Source: Halieaceae bacterium (lineage in GTDB: Bacteria > Pseudomonadota > Gammaproteobacteria > Pseudomonadales > Halieaceae). From it: a stretch of DNA of 64,000 nt. The notes below the pieces were generated by a model. The model was not told the origin of the DNA and did no database searches. It saw only the letters and a program-made list of their open reading frames with translations. The DNA is taken from positions 101,572-165,571 of the forward strand of contig PBLO01000039.1 in assembly GCA_002721785.1 (NCBI GenBank), given 5' to 3'. Of the stretch, positions 19,441 through 29,035 are shown piece by piece. Both the position numbers and the translations under genes were made by a program. Every line of letters begins with the position of its first letter. Positions within the stretch are counted from its first letter, which is position 1.

Positions 19441-20304
19441 TCAGGAGGCAGGCGCCTCTGCGTCGTCGCCAGCGGCAGTCTCAGCTTCAGCGGCCGGCGC
19501 CTCTGCAGGCTCTACGGCTGGAGTCGCCTCTTCTGCAGGCGCTTCCGCTTCAGCAGCAGGCGCAGGCTCTGCCTCTGACTCAGTCACCTCAACAAATTCG
19601 TCGGCAGTCACGACTTCGCCCGCTGCCGCCTTACCTGCAATCACGGCATCTGCCACGGCAGTAACGTACAACTTGATTGCGCGAATGGCGTCGTCGTTCC
19701 CTGGAATGACGTAATCGACGCCATCGGGATCGCTGTTGGTATCGACGATACCAATGACGGGGATGCCGAGCTTGTTTGCTTCCGTGACGGCAATACGCTC
19801 GTGGTCAACATCCACGACGAATAGCACGTCGGGCAAGCCTGACATTTCTTTGATGCCGCCGATGGAGCGCTCGAGCTTCTCCTTCATGCGAGAGCGCATC
19901 AGCGCCTCTTTCTTGGTCAGCTTGGCAAAGGTGCCGTCCCGCTCCTGCTCTTCCAGCTCGCGCAGACGCTTGATGGAGGACCGAATCGTCTTGTAGTTTG
20001 TGAGCATGCCCCCCAACCACCGGTGGCTCACAAAGGGCATGCCGCAACGACGCGCATGCTCTTCAACGATCTTGCCCGCAGCACGCTTGGTGCCGACGAA
20101 CATCACCTGATTCTTGTTCTCAGCCAGGCGCTTCACCGTCGCCAGCGCTTCATTAAACGCGGGTACCGTGTGCTCAAGGTTGATGATGTGGATTTTGTTG
20201 CGAGCCCCGAAGATGTACTGATCCATCTTGGGATTCCAGAAACGGGTCTGATGCCCGAAGTGCGCACCTGCTTGCAGCAAGTCACGCATGCTTACTTGCG
20301 TCAT
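19441..20304 (-). CDS. rpsB: 30S ribosomal protein S2 with long acidic C-terminal tail
   Basis: Ribosomal protein S2. The first ~240 residues are canonical ([95 protein letters not shown]). They are followed by about 45 residues of Ala/Glu/Pro-rich low complexity, which makes the protein 287 residues against 241 in E. coli. Acidic S2 tails are known in some proteobacteria. A strong promoter lies about 135-160 bp upstream, divergent from map, so the leader is long enough to hold a regulatory element. Confidence 0.97.
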   Translation of the reverse strand: MTQVSMRDLLQAGAHFGHQTRFWNPKMDQYIFGARNKIHIINLEHTVPAFNEALATVKRLAENKNQVMFVGTKRAAGKIVEEHARRCGMPFVSHRWLGGMLTNYKTIRSSIKRLRELEEQERDGTFAKLTKKEALMRSRMKEKLERSIGGIKEMSGLPDVLFVVDVDHERIAVTEANKLGIPVIGIVDTNSDPDGVDYVIPGNDDAIRAIKLYVTAVADAVIAGKAAAGEVVTADEFVEVTESEAEPAPAAEAEAPAEEATPAVEPAEAPAAEAETAAGDDAEAPAS

Positions 20305-20437
20305 AATCGAACTCTCTATTTGGGTTCACCTTCCGTTTTCTCTGCGACTCCAACCGTAACCGGCACCCGGGACCGCACATGCGAGAAAACGTGCTATTTA
20401 CCTAAAATGGCGTCGCCAGCCACTGCCAGCGGCGCGC

Positions 20438-20465
20438 TTTATACCACAGCAGCCGAAACAGTAAA
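20438..20465 (-). promoter_or_regulatory. Sigma70-type promoter for rpsB-tsf
   Basis: On the minus strand TTTACT is followed after 16 bp by TATAAA (or TTTTAC after 17 bp). The bases just downstream are GCGCGCC, a GC-rich discriminator typical of ribosomal promoters under stringent control. It lies about 135 bp before the rpsB ATG, leaving an untranslated leader in which an S2-responsive structure, known for rpsB in gammaproteobacteria, could sit. No transcript data; based on motif and position. Confidence 0.6.
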
Positions 20466-20539
20466 AGCGCGACCCAAAAGCACCGCCGAGTCGGTTACAC
20501 TCTCGCGTCGTCCAAATTCTGAAGTACCGACAGGTTTTC

Positions 20540-21322
20540 ATGAGCAATGTGACCCCCAAAACCGACTCCGAAATCGAGGGTATGCGCGAGGCAGGCCGAC
20601 TCGCCGCCGAGGTATTGGACATGATTGGCCCGCAGGTTGAAGTCGGCATGACGACGGGAGAACTTGATCGCATCTGTCACGATCACATCGTTAACGTGCA
20701 GAGAGCCATCCCGGCACCCCTAAATTACAAGGGATTCCCAAAGTCGATCTGCACCTCCGTCAACGAGGTGATCTGCCACGGCATACCCTCGGACAATAAA
20801 AAGCTCCGCAACGGTGACATCATTAATATTGATGTCACCGTGATCAAAGATGGCTGGCATGGCGATACCAGCATCATGGTGGGTGTCGGCGAGGTCGCAC
20901 CACACGCCGAGCGGCTGATTCGCATCACCCAGGAATGCCTCTACCAAGCCCTGGCACTCGTCAAGCCGGGCGCCACGCTGGGAGATCTTGGCCATGTGAT
21001 TCAACAGCATGCAGAGGCCAACTACTATTCAGTCGTGAGAGAGTACTGCGGTCACGGTATTGGCAAGGTCTTCCACGAAGAGCCCCAGGTCCTCCACTAC
21101 GGCAAAGCGGGCACGGGTTTACGCCTCGAGCCGGGCATGACCTTCACAGTAGAGCCCATGATCAACGCGGGCAAACGATACACGAAGCTCAACGCACGAG
21201 ACGGATGGACCGTCACAACCCGCGACGGCCGACTGTCGGCCCAGTGGGAGCACACCATCGCCGTCACGGAATCGGGTTGCGAGGTACTCACCCGGAGGCA
21301 GGATGAAGCCCTCCCCTTCTGA
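20540..21322 (+). CDS. map: Type I methionine aminopeptidase
   Basis: Removes the initiator methionine from nascent proteins. Length 260 residues. The conserved metal and substrate residues can be placed: His80 in NEVICHGIP, Asp98 in NIDVTV, Asp109 in WHGDTSIM, the CGHGIGKVFHEEPQVLHYG block, and the glutamates in MTFTVEPMIN and QWEHTIAV. It is divergent from rpsB, as in many bacteria. Its 3' end overlaps glnD by 20 bp. Confidence 0.98.
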   Translation: MSNVTPKTDSEIEGMREAGRLAAEVLDMIGPQVEVGMTTGELDRICHDHIVNVQRAIPAPLNYKGFPKSICTSVNEVICHGIPSDNKKLRNGDIINIDVTVIKDGWHGDTSIMVGVGEVAPHAERLIRITQECLYQALALVKPGATLGDLGHVIQQHAEANYYSVVREYCGHGIGKVFHEEPQVLHYGKAGTGLRLEPGMTFTVEPMINAGKRYTKLNARDGWTVTTRDGRLSAQWEHTIAVTESGCEVLTRRQDEALPF

Positions 21323-24008
21323 GGCACCGCTGGACACCAGCCCAACCGTTTCTCTGCCACATTTTGGTGATTACGTCGCGGAGCACAGCGCTGCCTCGGC
21401 CGCTGCGCGACATTACTTGCAAGACGCCCGAGAGGCGCTCGCCTCCGCGTTCGCACCGGGCAACGCGATCAAGCCCTTGTTGCGGCAGACCAGTGAATGC
21501 GTGGACCAGGCCCTCTCGTTACTTTGGACCGAGCACCTGGGAGAAACCCCGCAAGCGGCTCTCATTGCGGTAGGCGGCTACGGGCGTGGAGAGCTCTTCC
21601 CACAGTCGGATATCGATATCCTGATCCTGATTGAACGCACGCCAGACGATTTGAGTGCCAGCCAACTCGAGCGCTTCGTCACCAGCCTATGGGATATCGG
21701 CCTACAGATTGGCCACAGCGTCCGCACACTAGACGAGTGCAAAACGCTGGCAGCCGAGGACCTGACCATCATTACCACCATGATGGAGGCCCGCCACCTG
21801 AACGGTAATCAATCGCTTCTCGCTGCGTTGGAAGCGCTGATTGCACCATCCCGAATGTGGGGACCAAATGATTTTATACGGGGCAAGCTGACCGAGCAGC
21901 AAAAACGGCACGATCGATACAGCAACACCGAGTACGCGCTCGAACCCAATATCAAGAGTTCACCCGGTGGTCTGCGTGACCTACAAGTGATCGAGTGGAT
22001 CACGCTGAGGTGCTTTGGTACCAGTCTGGCTGCCTCTGGGCAGCCGGATTTCCTCAGCGAACACGAGCGTGAGCAACTTCGCAACGGCCAAGAGTTTCTC
22101 AGTCAAGTGCGCTTCGCATTGCACGTCATGACCGGGCGCGCAGATGACAGAATTTTGTTTGATCATCAGAAAAAGCTCGCAGCGCTGTGGGGTATGAATG
22201 ACGGAGATCGACTGGCAGTCGAACAGTTCATGCAGGTTTACTATCGGTGGATGCAAACCCTCAGCCAGTTGAACGAGCTGTTGATTGAGGTGTTTGAGCA
22301 TCGCTTGGCCGACGCGGAGGCCTCCGATATTCGGGTGATCGATGACGACTTTGAGGTGAGCGACAGTCGGATTCGCGCGCGCCATGACGACGTCTTTCGC
22401 AACCAACCCAGCAACCTGCTTCGACTCTTCATGCTGATTGGCAACGACCCCCTTGTGGATCGAATAGAACCCAACACTCAACGCTTGCTGCGACGCGATG
22501 CCCCGCTGATTGACGAGGCATTTCGCGCAGACCCAACGAATCGAAAGCTGTTCATGGATGTGATGGGCGTGCCGCATAACATGACCAAGCAGCTGAGACG
22601 CATGTCTCGACATGGCGTTCTTGGCCGATACCTACCTGCCTTTGGCGCCATTATCGGGCAAATGCAGTTCGACCTGTTCCATGCCTACACTGTGGATGCG
22701 CACACGACTGAAGTCATCGCCAATACTCGGCGCTTCATGCGCGCTGATTACACCGATCGCTTTCCTGTCTCTACGCGGATTGCCAGGCGCCTGCGCGACC
22801 CCAAGCTACTCTATATTGCCGCGCTCTTTCACGATATCGGTAAAGGCCGTGGTGGCGATCACTCGGAGTTGGGCGCGGTCGACGCAGAGCAGTTCTGCAC
22901 GGACCACGGCTTATCTACCACTGATACCGCGCTGATCGTCTGGTTGGTACAAAACCACTTGTTGATGAGCCAAATCGCACAACGGCGCGATATTTCTGAC
23001 CCGGAAGAAATTCAGCGATTCGCCGAGATCGTTACCACTCAGGAGCGCTTGGATTACCTTTACACGCTCACTGTTGCCGATATAGCGGGCACTAACCCCG
23101 AGTTATGGAATGCGTGGCGCTCCTCGCTCATGCGTCAGCTATACACCGAGACACGGCGCGCCCTCAGTCGGGGCCTTGAGAACCCGTTGGACCGAGAGGA
23201 CGTCATCAAGTCGACCAAGCACGCTGCAGCAGAGACACTGGAGTATCGCGGGTTCTTGAGCGAGGAACTTGATGACCTATGGGCCACTCTGGGCGACGAC
23301 TACTTTCTCCGCGAGCGCGCCGATGACATCGCCTGGCACACGGAGGCGATCGCTGACCACGACCACAGCAACGGTGCACTGGTCCTCGTCAGACAGGCCA
23401 GCGAATCTCCTATCAGCAACGCAACGCAAATATTCGTCCACACTCAGGACGAGCCCAATACCTTCGCCCGTATCTGTGCCGCAATCGAGACACTGGACCT
23501 CAGCATTCACGATGCACGGATTTATAGCGATACCAAGGGCGGCACACTGGACACCTTCTTCGTGCTGAAGAGCGATGGCAGTTCTCTTTCATCACATCCC
23601 GATACCTTTGCCGAGATCGAAGAAAAAATTCGCCACAGTCTGGCGCTGGAGAGCCTCAAAACCGTTTCCCGGCACACGCCAAGAACCGTTCGGGCATTTA
23701 CTATCCCGACCTCCGTGGCGTTTTCCGAAGACGAAGCAGGTGTACACACCACCCTGGAGATTGCCACCGCTGACCGGCCCGGCCTGCTGGCGAGGCTGGG
23801 CTCGGTTTTATCGGAGCATCAGGTCTCTATTCAAGGCGCAAAAATTCAGACACTGGGAGAGCGCGTTGAAGATGTGTTCTTCCTGACCGACGCTGCGGGC
23901 GGACCATTGCGTGACACAGATTCGTTGGCGCGCATAGAAGCTCAACTGGTTTCCCTCCTGGAGGCATCGCGAACTGAGGACGACTCACCCTCGGAGATCG
24001 CGATTTGA
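21303..24008 (+). CDS. glnD: PII uridylyltransferase / uridylyl-removing enzyme
   Basis: Glutamine sensor that uridylylates and deuridylylates PII proteins and so controls nitrogen assimilation. Length 901 residues (E. coli 890). The nucleotidyltransferase motif GGYGRGELFPQSDIDILI lies at about 91-108, the HD phosphohydrolase site HDIGKGRGGDHSELG at about 510, and two ACT domains occupy the C-terminus (around NTFARICAAIETLDLSIHDARI and PGLLARLGSVLSEHQVSIQGAKI). A GGAGG sequence precedes the ATG inside map. Neighbouring map and dapC fits other gammaproteobacteria. Confidence 0.98.
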   Translation: MKPSPSEAPLDTSPTVSLPHFGDYVAEHSAASAAARHYLQDAREALASAFAPGNAIKPLLRQTSECVDQALSLLWTEHLGETPQAALIAVGGYGRGELFPQSDIDILILIERTPDDLSASQLERFVTSLWDIGLQIGHSVRTLDECKTLAAEDLTIITTMMEARHLNGNQSLLAALEALIAPSRMWGPNDFIRGKLTEQQKRHDRYSNTEYALEPNIKSSPGGLRDLQVIEWITLRCFGTSLAASGQPDFLSEHEREQLRNGQEFLSQVRFALHVMTGRADDRILFDHQKKLAALWGMNDGDRLAVEQFMQVYYRWMQTLSQLNELLIEVFEHRLADAEASDIRVIDDDFEVSDSRIRARHDDVFRNQPSNLLRLFMLIGNDPLVDRIEPNTQRLLRRDAPLIDEAFRADPTNRKLFMDVMGVPHNMTKQLRRMSRHGVLGRYLPAFGAIIGQMQFDLFHAYTVDAHTTEVIANTRRFMRADYTDRFPVSTRIARRLRDPKLLYIAALFHDIGKGRGGDHSELGAVDAEQFCTDHGLSTTDTALIVWLVQNHLLMSQIAQRRDISDPEEIQRFAEIVTTQERLDYLYTLTVADIAGTNPELWNAWRSSLMRQLYTETRRALSRGLENPLDREDVIKSTKHAAAETLEYRGFLSEELDDLWATLGDDYFLRERADDIAWHTEAIADHDHSNGALVLVRQASESPISNATQIFVHTQDEPNTFARICAAIETLDLSIHDARIYSDTKGGTLDTFFVLKSDGSSLSSHPDTFAEIEEKIRHSLALESLKTVSRHTPRTVRAFTIPTSVAFSEDEAGVHTTLEIATADRPGLLARLGSVLSEHQVSIQGAKIQTLGERVEDVFFLTDAAGGPLRDTDSLARIEAQLVSLLEASRTEDDSPSEIAI

Positions 24009-25195
24009 ATGCTGGTCTCGAGGCGCTGCAGCCTTACCCGTTCGAGAAGTTGGCTCGATTGTTCGAGGATATTTCTCCAGAAAACAGCGCTGTCATCCCA
24101 CTGACCATCGGCGAGCCCCAGCACCCACCTCCCGAGACGGTGCTATCGCTGCTGCAAGAACACGCGGGCTTGATTGCCTCCTACCCCGCCACAGCGGGAC
24201 GACAGGAGCTACGTGCAGCGATTGCAAAGTGGCTCGAGCAACGATTCTCACTGTCTGCTGTCGATCCGGATCGCCAGGTCCTGCCTCTGAATGGCACCCG
24301 AGAGGGGCTATTTGCGCTCGCTCAGGCCGCAGTGACCTATGGCAAACCCGGTGCGGTGATCTCGCCCAACCCGTTCTACCAAATTTATGAGGGCGCGGCG
24401 CTTCTCGCTGGAACGGAGCCGCGGTGGGTGAATTGCAACGAGAGCAATGGCTTTCTTCCAGATTTTGATGCCGTCACGCCTGAACAGTGGCAGGCCTGTG
24501 AGCTTTTGTATATCTGCACGCCAGGCAACCCGGCCGGCGCCGTCATGCCCAGCGGAATGCTGCAAAAACTTATCCGACTGGCTGACGAGCACGATTTCCT
24601 GATTGCCAGTGATGAGTGCTACAGCGAGATCTACCCAGACGAACGCACACCACCGCCCGGGTTACTCCAGGCCGCTGCTGAGCTGGGAAGGCACGACTAC
24701 CGACGGTGTCTTTGCTTTCATAGCCTCTCTAAGCGCTCTAACTTACCGGGGCTACGCTCCGGTTTCGTCGCCGGCGATACGGCGTGGATAGAACGCTTCA
24801 AACGCTACCGGACCTATCACGGTTGCGCGATGCCGCTACACCACCAAATTGCCAGCGAGTGGGCATGGGGGGATGAACATCACGTCTTAGATAACCGGGC
24901 GCGGTATCGAGAAAAGTTTGCTGCCGTGACGCCGATACTCGCTGACCTGATGACCGTGACCTCGCCGGAAGCGGGCTTCTATCTATGGCCCGAGACACCT
25001 ATCAACGACGAGACGTTCGCACAGCAACTGCTGGAACGTGCGGCAGTTAAAGTGCTACCGGGTCGCTACCTCGCCAGAGACACTGAACAAGGTAATCCCG
25101 GCGAGAATCGCGTCAGACTGGCGCTGGTCGCCGAGCTTAAGAACTGCGTTGAAGCAGCAGAGCGAATCGCCGATGCCATCAAACAGGGCTGGTGA
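24005..25195 (+). CDS. dapC: Succinyldiaminopimelate transaminase
   Basis: PLP-dependent class I/II aminotransferase, 396 residues. It matches the DapC family, which transaminates N-succinyl-2-amino-6-oxopimelate in the succinylase lysine/diaminopimelate pathway. Visible features: GEPQHPPPE, YPATAGRQELRAAIAKWL, LPLNGTREGLFALAQA, PNPFYQIYEGAAL, CTPGNPAGAVM, SDECYSEIY and the PLP lysine in SLSKRSNLPGLRSGF. The start is TTG overlapping the glnD TGA. dapD and dapE lie about 1 kb downstream, which supports the assignment. Confidence 0.92.
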   Translation: MNAGLEALQPYPFEKLARLFEDISPENSAVIPLTIGEPQHPPPETVLSLLQEHAGLIASYPATAGRQELRAAIAKWLEQRFSLSAVDPDRQVLPLNGTREGLFALAQAAVTYGKPGAVISPNPFYQIYEGAALLAGTEPRWVNCNESNGFLPDFDAVTPEQWQACELLYICTPGNPAGAVMPSGMLQKLIRLADEHDFLIASDECYSEIYPDERTPPPGLLQAAAELGRHDYRRCLCFHSLSKRSNLPGLRSGFVAGDTAWIERFKRYRTYHGCAMPLHHQIASEWAWGDEHHVLDNRARYREKFAAVTPILADLMTVTSPEAGFYLWPETPINDETFAQQLLERAAVKVLPGRYLARDTEQGNPGENRVRLALVAELKNCVEAAERIADAIKQGW

Positions 25196-25196
25196 G

Positions 25197-25868
25197 ATGG
25201 CTACAGCGAGCAACCTCAACAAGGCGGAGCGCATCGCCTATATCGATGACAGACTGCAGGCGCTCTACCCCGAGACGCCAGTCCCCCTCGACCATACCGA
25301 CCCGTACACGTTGCTTATCGCCGTTTTACTCAGCGCTCAATGCACCGATGAGCGCGTCAATCAGGTGACACCGGGACTCTTCGCCAAAGCAGATTGCCCT
25401 GAGGACATGGTCCAACTGAGCGTCGAGGAAATCCGGTCGATCATCCGCCCCTGCGGTTTATCTCCACAAAAATCGAAAGCAATTCATCGCTTGAGCGAAC
25501 TGCTTCTGGAACACCACAACGGTGAGGTTCCCGCAGATCTCGAAGCATTGGAGAAATTACCCGGCGTCGGCCACAAAACGGCCAGCGTCGTCATGGCGCA
25601 AGCGTTTGGACTGCCGACCTTTCCTGTCGATACGCATATTCATCGCCTTGCACAGCGCTGGGGACTGACCAGAGGACGCAACGTCGTCGAGACGGAGCGA
25701 GATTTGAAAAAAGCCTTCCCCAAGGCGCGCTGGAACGCGCTCCACCTGCAGATCATTTATTACGGACGCGAGTACTGCACCGCTCGCGGCTGCGATGGCC
25801 GAGTCTGCGAAATCTGCACGACATGCTACCCCGCACGAAAGCATCCCAAGCGCTGCAACAAAGCCTGA
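25197..25868 (+). CDS. nth: Endonuclease III with variant Fe-S cysteine spacing
   Basis: DNA glycosylase/AP lyase for oxidised pyrimidines. The ATG at 25197 lies one base after the dapC stop and gives 223 residues; the ORF-track start lies deep in dapC. The helix-hairpin-helix LPGVGHKTASVV holds catalytic Lys127 and FPVDTH holds Asp145. The C-terminal cluster region reads YCTARGCDGRVCEICTTC, with cysteines at 194, 199, 204, 207 and 210. The classic E. coli spacing is C-X6-C-X2-C-X5-C, so the second ligand position (201) is Gly here and other cysteines must serve. Glycosylase identity is secure; cluster ligation is open. Confidence 0.93.
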   Translation: MATASNLNKAERIAYIDDRLQALYPETPVPLDHTDPYTLLIAVLLSAQCTDERVNQVTPGLFAKADCPEDMVQLSVEEIRSIIRPCGLSPQKSKAIHRLSELLLEHHNGEVPADLEALEKLPGVGHKTASVVMAQAFGLPTFPVDTHIHRLAQRWGLTRGRNVVETERDLKKAFPKARWNALHLQIIYYGREYCTARGCDGRVCEICTTCYPARKHPKRCNKA

Positions 25869-25982
25869 TAACGAGGCAGCCACATAGCAATTCTGCTACC
25901 CTGCGCGGCCGGTTCGGGATGCCGCACGATCCGTAACTCAGCGACACACCGTAAAAGCATCATCACCAGTATGGGCACCGTC

Positions 25983-26336
25983 ATGAGTCTGCCGACCTTA
26001 TTTGGAATTCCCAATTGCGACACCGTCCGCAAGGCGCGTAAATGGCTGGACAGTCAGGGCATTGCGCACGACTTTGTCGATCTTCGCGAAAATACGCCGC
26101 CTGTCAGCCGCATTGCGTCTTGGCTTGAGTCAGTGGGTGCAGAGCGACTGATTAACCGTCGCAGCACAACGTATAAACAGCTGGATGAGGCGCAACGCGA
26201 CGCGTTGAGTGGCGATGCTGCGGCTGAATTGCTCCGCGAGCATCCAACACTGATCAAGCGACCGGTGTTGGTATGGCAGGACACGATTTCGGTAGGCTTC
26301 TCCGAGCAGGATTTTGCGGCACGGTTTAATGTTTGA
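25983..26336 (+). CDS. ArsC/Spx-family (YffB-like) protein
   Basis: A small thioredoxin-fold protein of the ArsC/Spx family, about 117 residues from the ATG at 25983 (121 from the ATG at 25971). It shows LFGIPNCDTVRKARKWL with the single N-terminal cysteine, then KRPVLVWQDTISVGFSEQDF, where the Arg-Pro stretch matches the family. In E. coli yffB lies next to dapE, and here the gene is just upstream of dapD-dapE. The role is not established; true arsenate reduction is unlikely. Start choice is uncertain because neither ATG has a strong ribosome-binding site. Confidence 0.82.
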   Translation: MSLPTLFGIPNCDTVRKARKWLDSQGIAHDFVDLRENTPPVSRIASWLESVGAERLINRRSTTYKQLDEAQRDALSGDAAAELLREHPTLIKRPVLVWQDTISVGFSEQDFAARFNV

Positions 26337-26360
26337 ATGCACGGTTGAGGGTAAGACGGA

Positions 26361-27371
26361 ATGAGCTCGCTACATGGTTTTGGTCTGGGCATCGTATCGG
26401 AGAACGCCGAGAGGGCTCCCCTGGATGCGTTTTATCCTCGTCCTCTCGCACAGGTAACAGGGGCGGTTGCCGACACCTTGCAGGGTGTCACGGGGCACCT
26501 CGACGCCGCTCAGTTGAAAGAACTGGCCAGCGCGTTCGAACAAACCGGCGAGACGGGGCTTGCTGCTATTGCTAGGCAGCTCGTGGACACCGATCAGCGG
26601 GTAGTCGCCACCCCCCTGGCCGACAATGCTGCCCCGGATTCCGTTGAGGCGGCGTACCTTAAGCTACACCTGATCTCCCACCGGCTAGTCAAACCCCATG
26701 AGACGGACCTTACCGGTCTATTCGGCCTGCTACCCAACGTGGCATGGACCGATCAGGGACCGATCGACCTCACTGAATTACCCCAGCGGCAACTCGACGC
26801 CAGATTGAAGGGCGCCATGTTGGAGGTCTCCAGCGTCGACAAATTTCCCAAGATGACGAACTACGTGGTGCCGGATGGTGTACGCATTGCGCACACTGCC
26901 CGGGTCCGACTGGGGGCTTACCTCGGTGAAGGCACGACGGTCATGCATGAAGGCTTTATCAACTTCAACGCAGGAACCGAAGGCCCAGGCATGATTGAAG
27001 GCCGCATCTCTGCGGGCGTATGGGTAGGCGAGGGTTCTGATTTAGGTGGCGGCTGCTCCACCATGGGGACGCTCTCAGGCGGGGGCAATATCGTGATTTC
27101 GGTGGGCAAAGAATGTCTGATCGGCGCCAATGCCGGCCTCGGTATTCCGCTGGGTGATCGGTGCACGATCGAGGCAGGATTATTCGTCACCGCAGGCACC
27201 AAAGTCAGCGTGCTGGATGACCGCGGCGAAACCATCGAAACCGTATCTGCCAGAACGCTGGCAGGGCGCTCCGACCTGCTATTCAGACGCCACTCAACCA
27301 CGGGCGCGGTGCAGTGCCTCACCAACAAAAGCGCCATCGAACTGAACGAGATGTTGCATGCCAACAATTGA
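26361..27371 (+). CDS. dapD: Tetrahydrodipicolinate N-succinyltransferase (long type)
   Basis: Adds succinyl to tetrahydrodipicolinate in the lysine/diaminopimelate pathway. The protein has 336 residues and belongs to the longer DapD type of Pseudomonas and actinobacteria rather than the ~274-residue E. coli type. An N-terminal alpha/beta region is followed by left-handed beta-helix repeats ([71 protein letters not shown]). Its last 14 bases overlap dapE. Confidence 0.94.
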   Translation: MSSLHGFGLGIVSENAERAPLDAFYPRPLAQVTGAVADTLQGVTGHLDAAQLKELASAFEQTGETGLAAIARQLVDTDQRVVATPLADNAAPDSVEAAYLKLHLISHRLVKPHETDLTGLFGLLPNVAWTDQGPIDLTELPQRQLDARLKGAMLEVSSVDKFPKMTNYVVPDGVRIAHTARVRLGAYLGEGTTVMHEGFINFNAGTEGPGMIEGRISAGVWVGEGSDLGGGCSTMGTLSGGGNIVISVGKECLIGANAGLGIPLGDRCTIEAGLFVTAGTKVSVLDDRGETIETVSARTLAGRSDLLFRRHSTTGAVQCLTNKSAIELNEMLHANN

Positions 27372-28503
27372 TGACCAGGACGCCACGCTGGCGCTGACGC
27401 GGGAGCTGATCGCGCGCCGCTCCGTGACCCCCGATGATGCCGAGTGTCAGGACAGAATGATGGCTCGCCTTGAGCAGGTGGGCTTTTCAGTTGAGCCCAT
27501 GCGCTTTGGCGAGGTGGATAACTTCTGGGCGACCCGAGGCACGTCGGGCCCCTTGTTGGTCTTTGCCGGACACACTGATGTGGTCCCCCCCGGTGACGAC
27601 ACCCGCTGGGATTCCGACCCTTTTACCGCCACCGTCGATGGGGATGCTGTCGTCGGACGTGGTGCGGCAGATATGAAAGCAGCCCTCGCTGCTATGGTGG
27701 TGGCCTGCGAGCAGTTCGTGAGCCAGCACCCTGACCACGCGGGGCGAATCGGCTTTCTCATCACCTCAGATGAAGAGGGTCCCGCCAAGCAGGGCACCGT
27801 CAAGGTGATGGAGACACTCATCTCCCGAGGCGAACAAATAGACTGGTGCGTTGTGGGTGAACCCTCCAGCACTGAGGAGTTGGGCGATCTCGTCAAGAAC
27901 GGTCGCCGTGGCTCGCTCAATGCGCAACTCACTGTGCATGGCAAACAAGGGCACATTGCCTATCCCCACCTTGCTGATAACCCGATTCACCGGGCCATGC
28001 CTGCCCTCGACGCGCTCGCTAAAGAGGCTTGGGATAACGGCAACGATTTCTTCGACCCGACCTCCCTGCAGATCTCTACCGTTCGATCGGGTCAGGGCGT
28101 CACCAATGTCATCCCGGGCACGGTAGAGGTGCTCTTTAACCTGCGCTTCAGTACCGAACTGACCGCCGAGGCGATTCAGTCACGTTGCGAGGCTATATTG
28201 GATGCGCATGATCTGACATACGAGATCGAGTGGTCTCTGAGCGGTGAACCGTTTCTGACTGAACCGGGCGCGCTGCTCGATGCCGTGACTCAGAGCATCG
28301 AGGCGGTCACAGGGCACCAGCCCGTGGTGTCTACCGGAGGCGGCACATCAGATGGCCGGTTCATTGCGCCCAGTGGCGCACAGGTGGTCGAGGTGGGGCA
28401 CGTCAACGCCACGATCCATCAGTGTAACGAGCGTGTGAGGATCGCCGATGTTCCCAAGCTGACCCGGATTTACGAGGGTATTCTGGAGCGCCTACTCGGC
28501 TGA
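27358..28503 (+). CDS. dapE: Succinyl-diaminopimelate desuccinylase
   Basis: Di-zinc M20-family amidohydrolase that releases LL-diaminopimelate. Length 381 residues. Metal-site blocks are visible: [52 protein letters not shown] and, near the end, [32 protein letters not shown] dimerisation domain occupies the middle. Overlaps dapD at its start and the convergent unknown gene by 12 bp at its end. Together with dapC, dapD and dapA, most of the succinylase route lies in this window. Confidence 0.98.
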   Translation: MPTIDDQDATLALTRELIARRSVTPDDAECQDRMMARLEQVGFSVEPMRFGEVDNFWATRGTSGPLLVFAGHTDVVPPGDDTRWDSDPFTATVDGDAVVGRGAADMKAALAAMVVACEQFVSQHPDHAGRIGFLITSDEEGPAKQGTVKVMETLISRGEQIDWCVVGEPSSTEELGDLVKNGRRGSLNAQLTVHGKQGHIAYPHLADNPIHRAMPALDALAKEAWDNGNDFFDPTSLQISTVRSGQGVTNVIPGTVEVLFNLRFSTELTAEAIQSRCEAILDAHDLTYEIEWSLSGEPFLTEPGALLDAVTQSIEAVTGHQPVVSTGGGTSDGRFIAPSGAQVVEVGHVNATIHQCNERVRIADVPKLTRIYEGILERLLG

Positions 28504-29034
28504 GTCAGTGCGTTCAATGCGGAGTAAACGCCCGCCTTCAGACCATCGCGCGGCTTCAGCAGAAACAAAATGCGCCACGAACGCGGCCAACCCCTCCGCC
28601 AGCGAGGAGGACGCCTGGCGCCGCCCGCACAGCATCACGGTGAGCGCGCCGCTCCCGGGCGGCATCACGGTCTCGGCAGCCCGCGTCACGATCAGTAAGC
28701 CCTCTGTAATGCGTCGCGCGTGCGCCAAAGCCTGATCCACCGGCGCAACAAGCCCATCCCTCAGAACAACATCTGTCGAGACATCTAATGCCAGTATCAC
28801 GCTGGCAACGGGGAGACGTTGACGTAACAGATCCATGAGATAGCCCTGGCCAATTGCCGTATCCAGGGCCACGTCGTGCCACTCTGCGCGTTCGTATAGA
28901 TCACCCAGTTCAGCCCGCAACCCCTCATCCAGTGACAGCCGGCCACGGAAGACGGGCCGCTCATGCTGTGCGGCGGCGCGTAGCACCGATACGGGCATGG
29001 CTTCTACGCCGATCCAGAATCCACTCGCTGTCAC
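28492..29034 (-). CDS. Unidentified protein downstream of rsmJ
   Basis: I do not recognise this protein. From the GTG at 29034, which lies one base after the rsmJ stop, it has 180 residues; the ORF-track start lies inside rsmJ. It contains alternating beta/alpha-like segments ([46 protein letters not shown]) but no intact glycine-rich nucleotide-binding motif or catalytic residues that I can name. A degenerate Rossmann/SDR-type fold is possible. No signal peptide or membrane segment. Its position suggests cotranscription with rsmJ. The gene is probably real because its frame stays open and reads as normal protein. Confidence 0.6.
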   Translation of the reverse strand: MTASGFWIGVEAMPVSVLRAAAQHERPVFRGRLSLDEGLRAELGDLYERAEWHDVALDTAIGQGYLMDLLRQRLPVASVILALDVSTDVVLRDGLVAPVDQALAHARRITEGLLIVTRAAETVMPPGSGALTVMLCGRRQASSSLAEGLAAFVAHFVSAEAARWSEGGRLLRIERTDSAE

Positions 29035-29035
29035 A

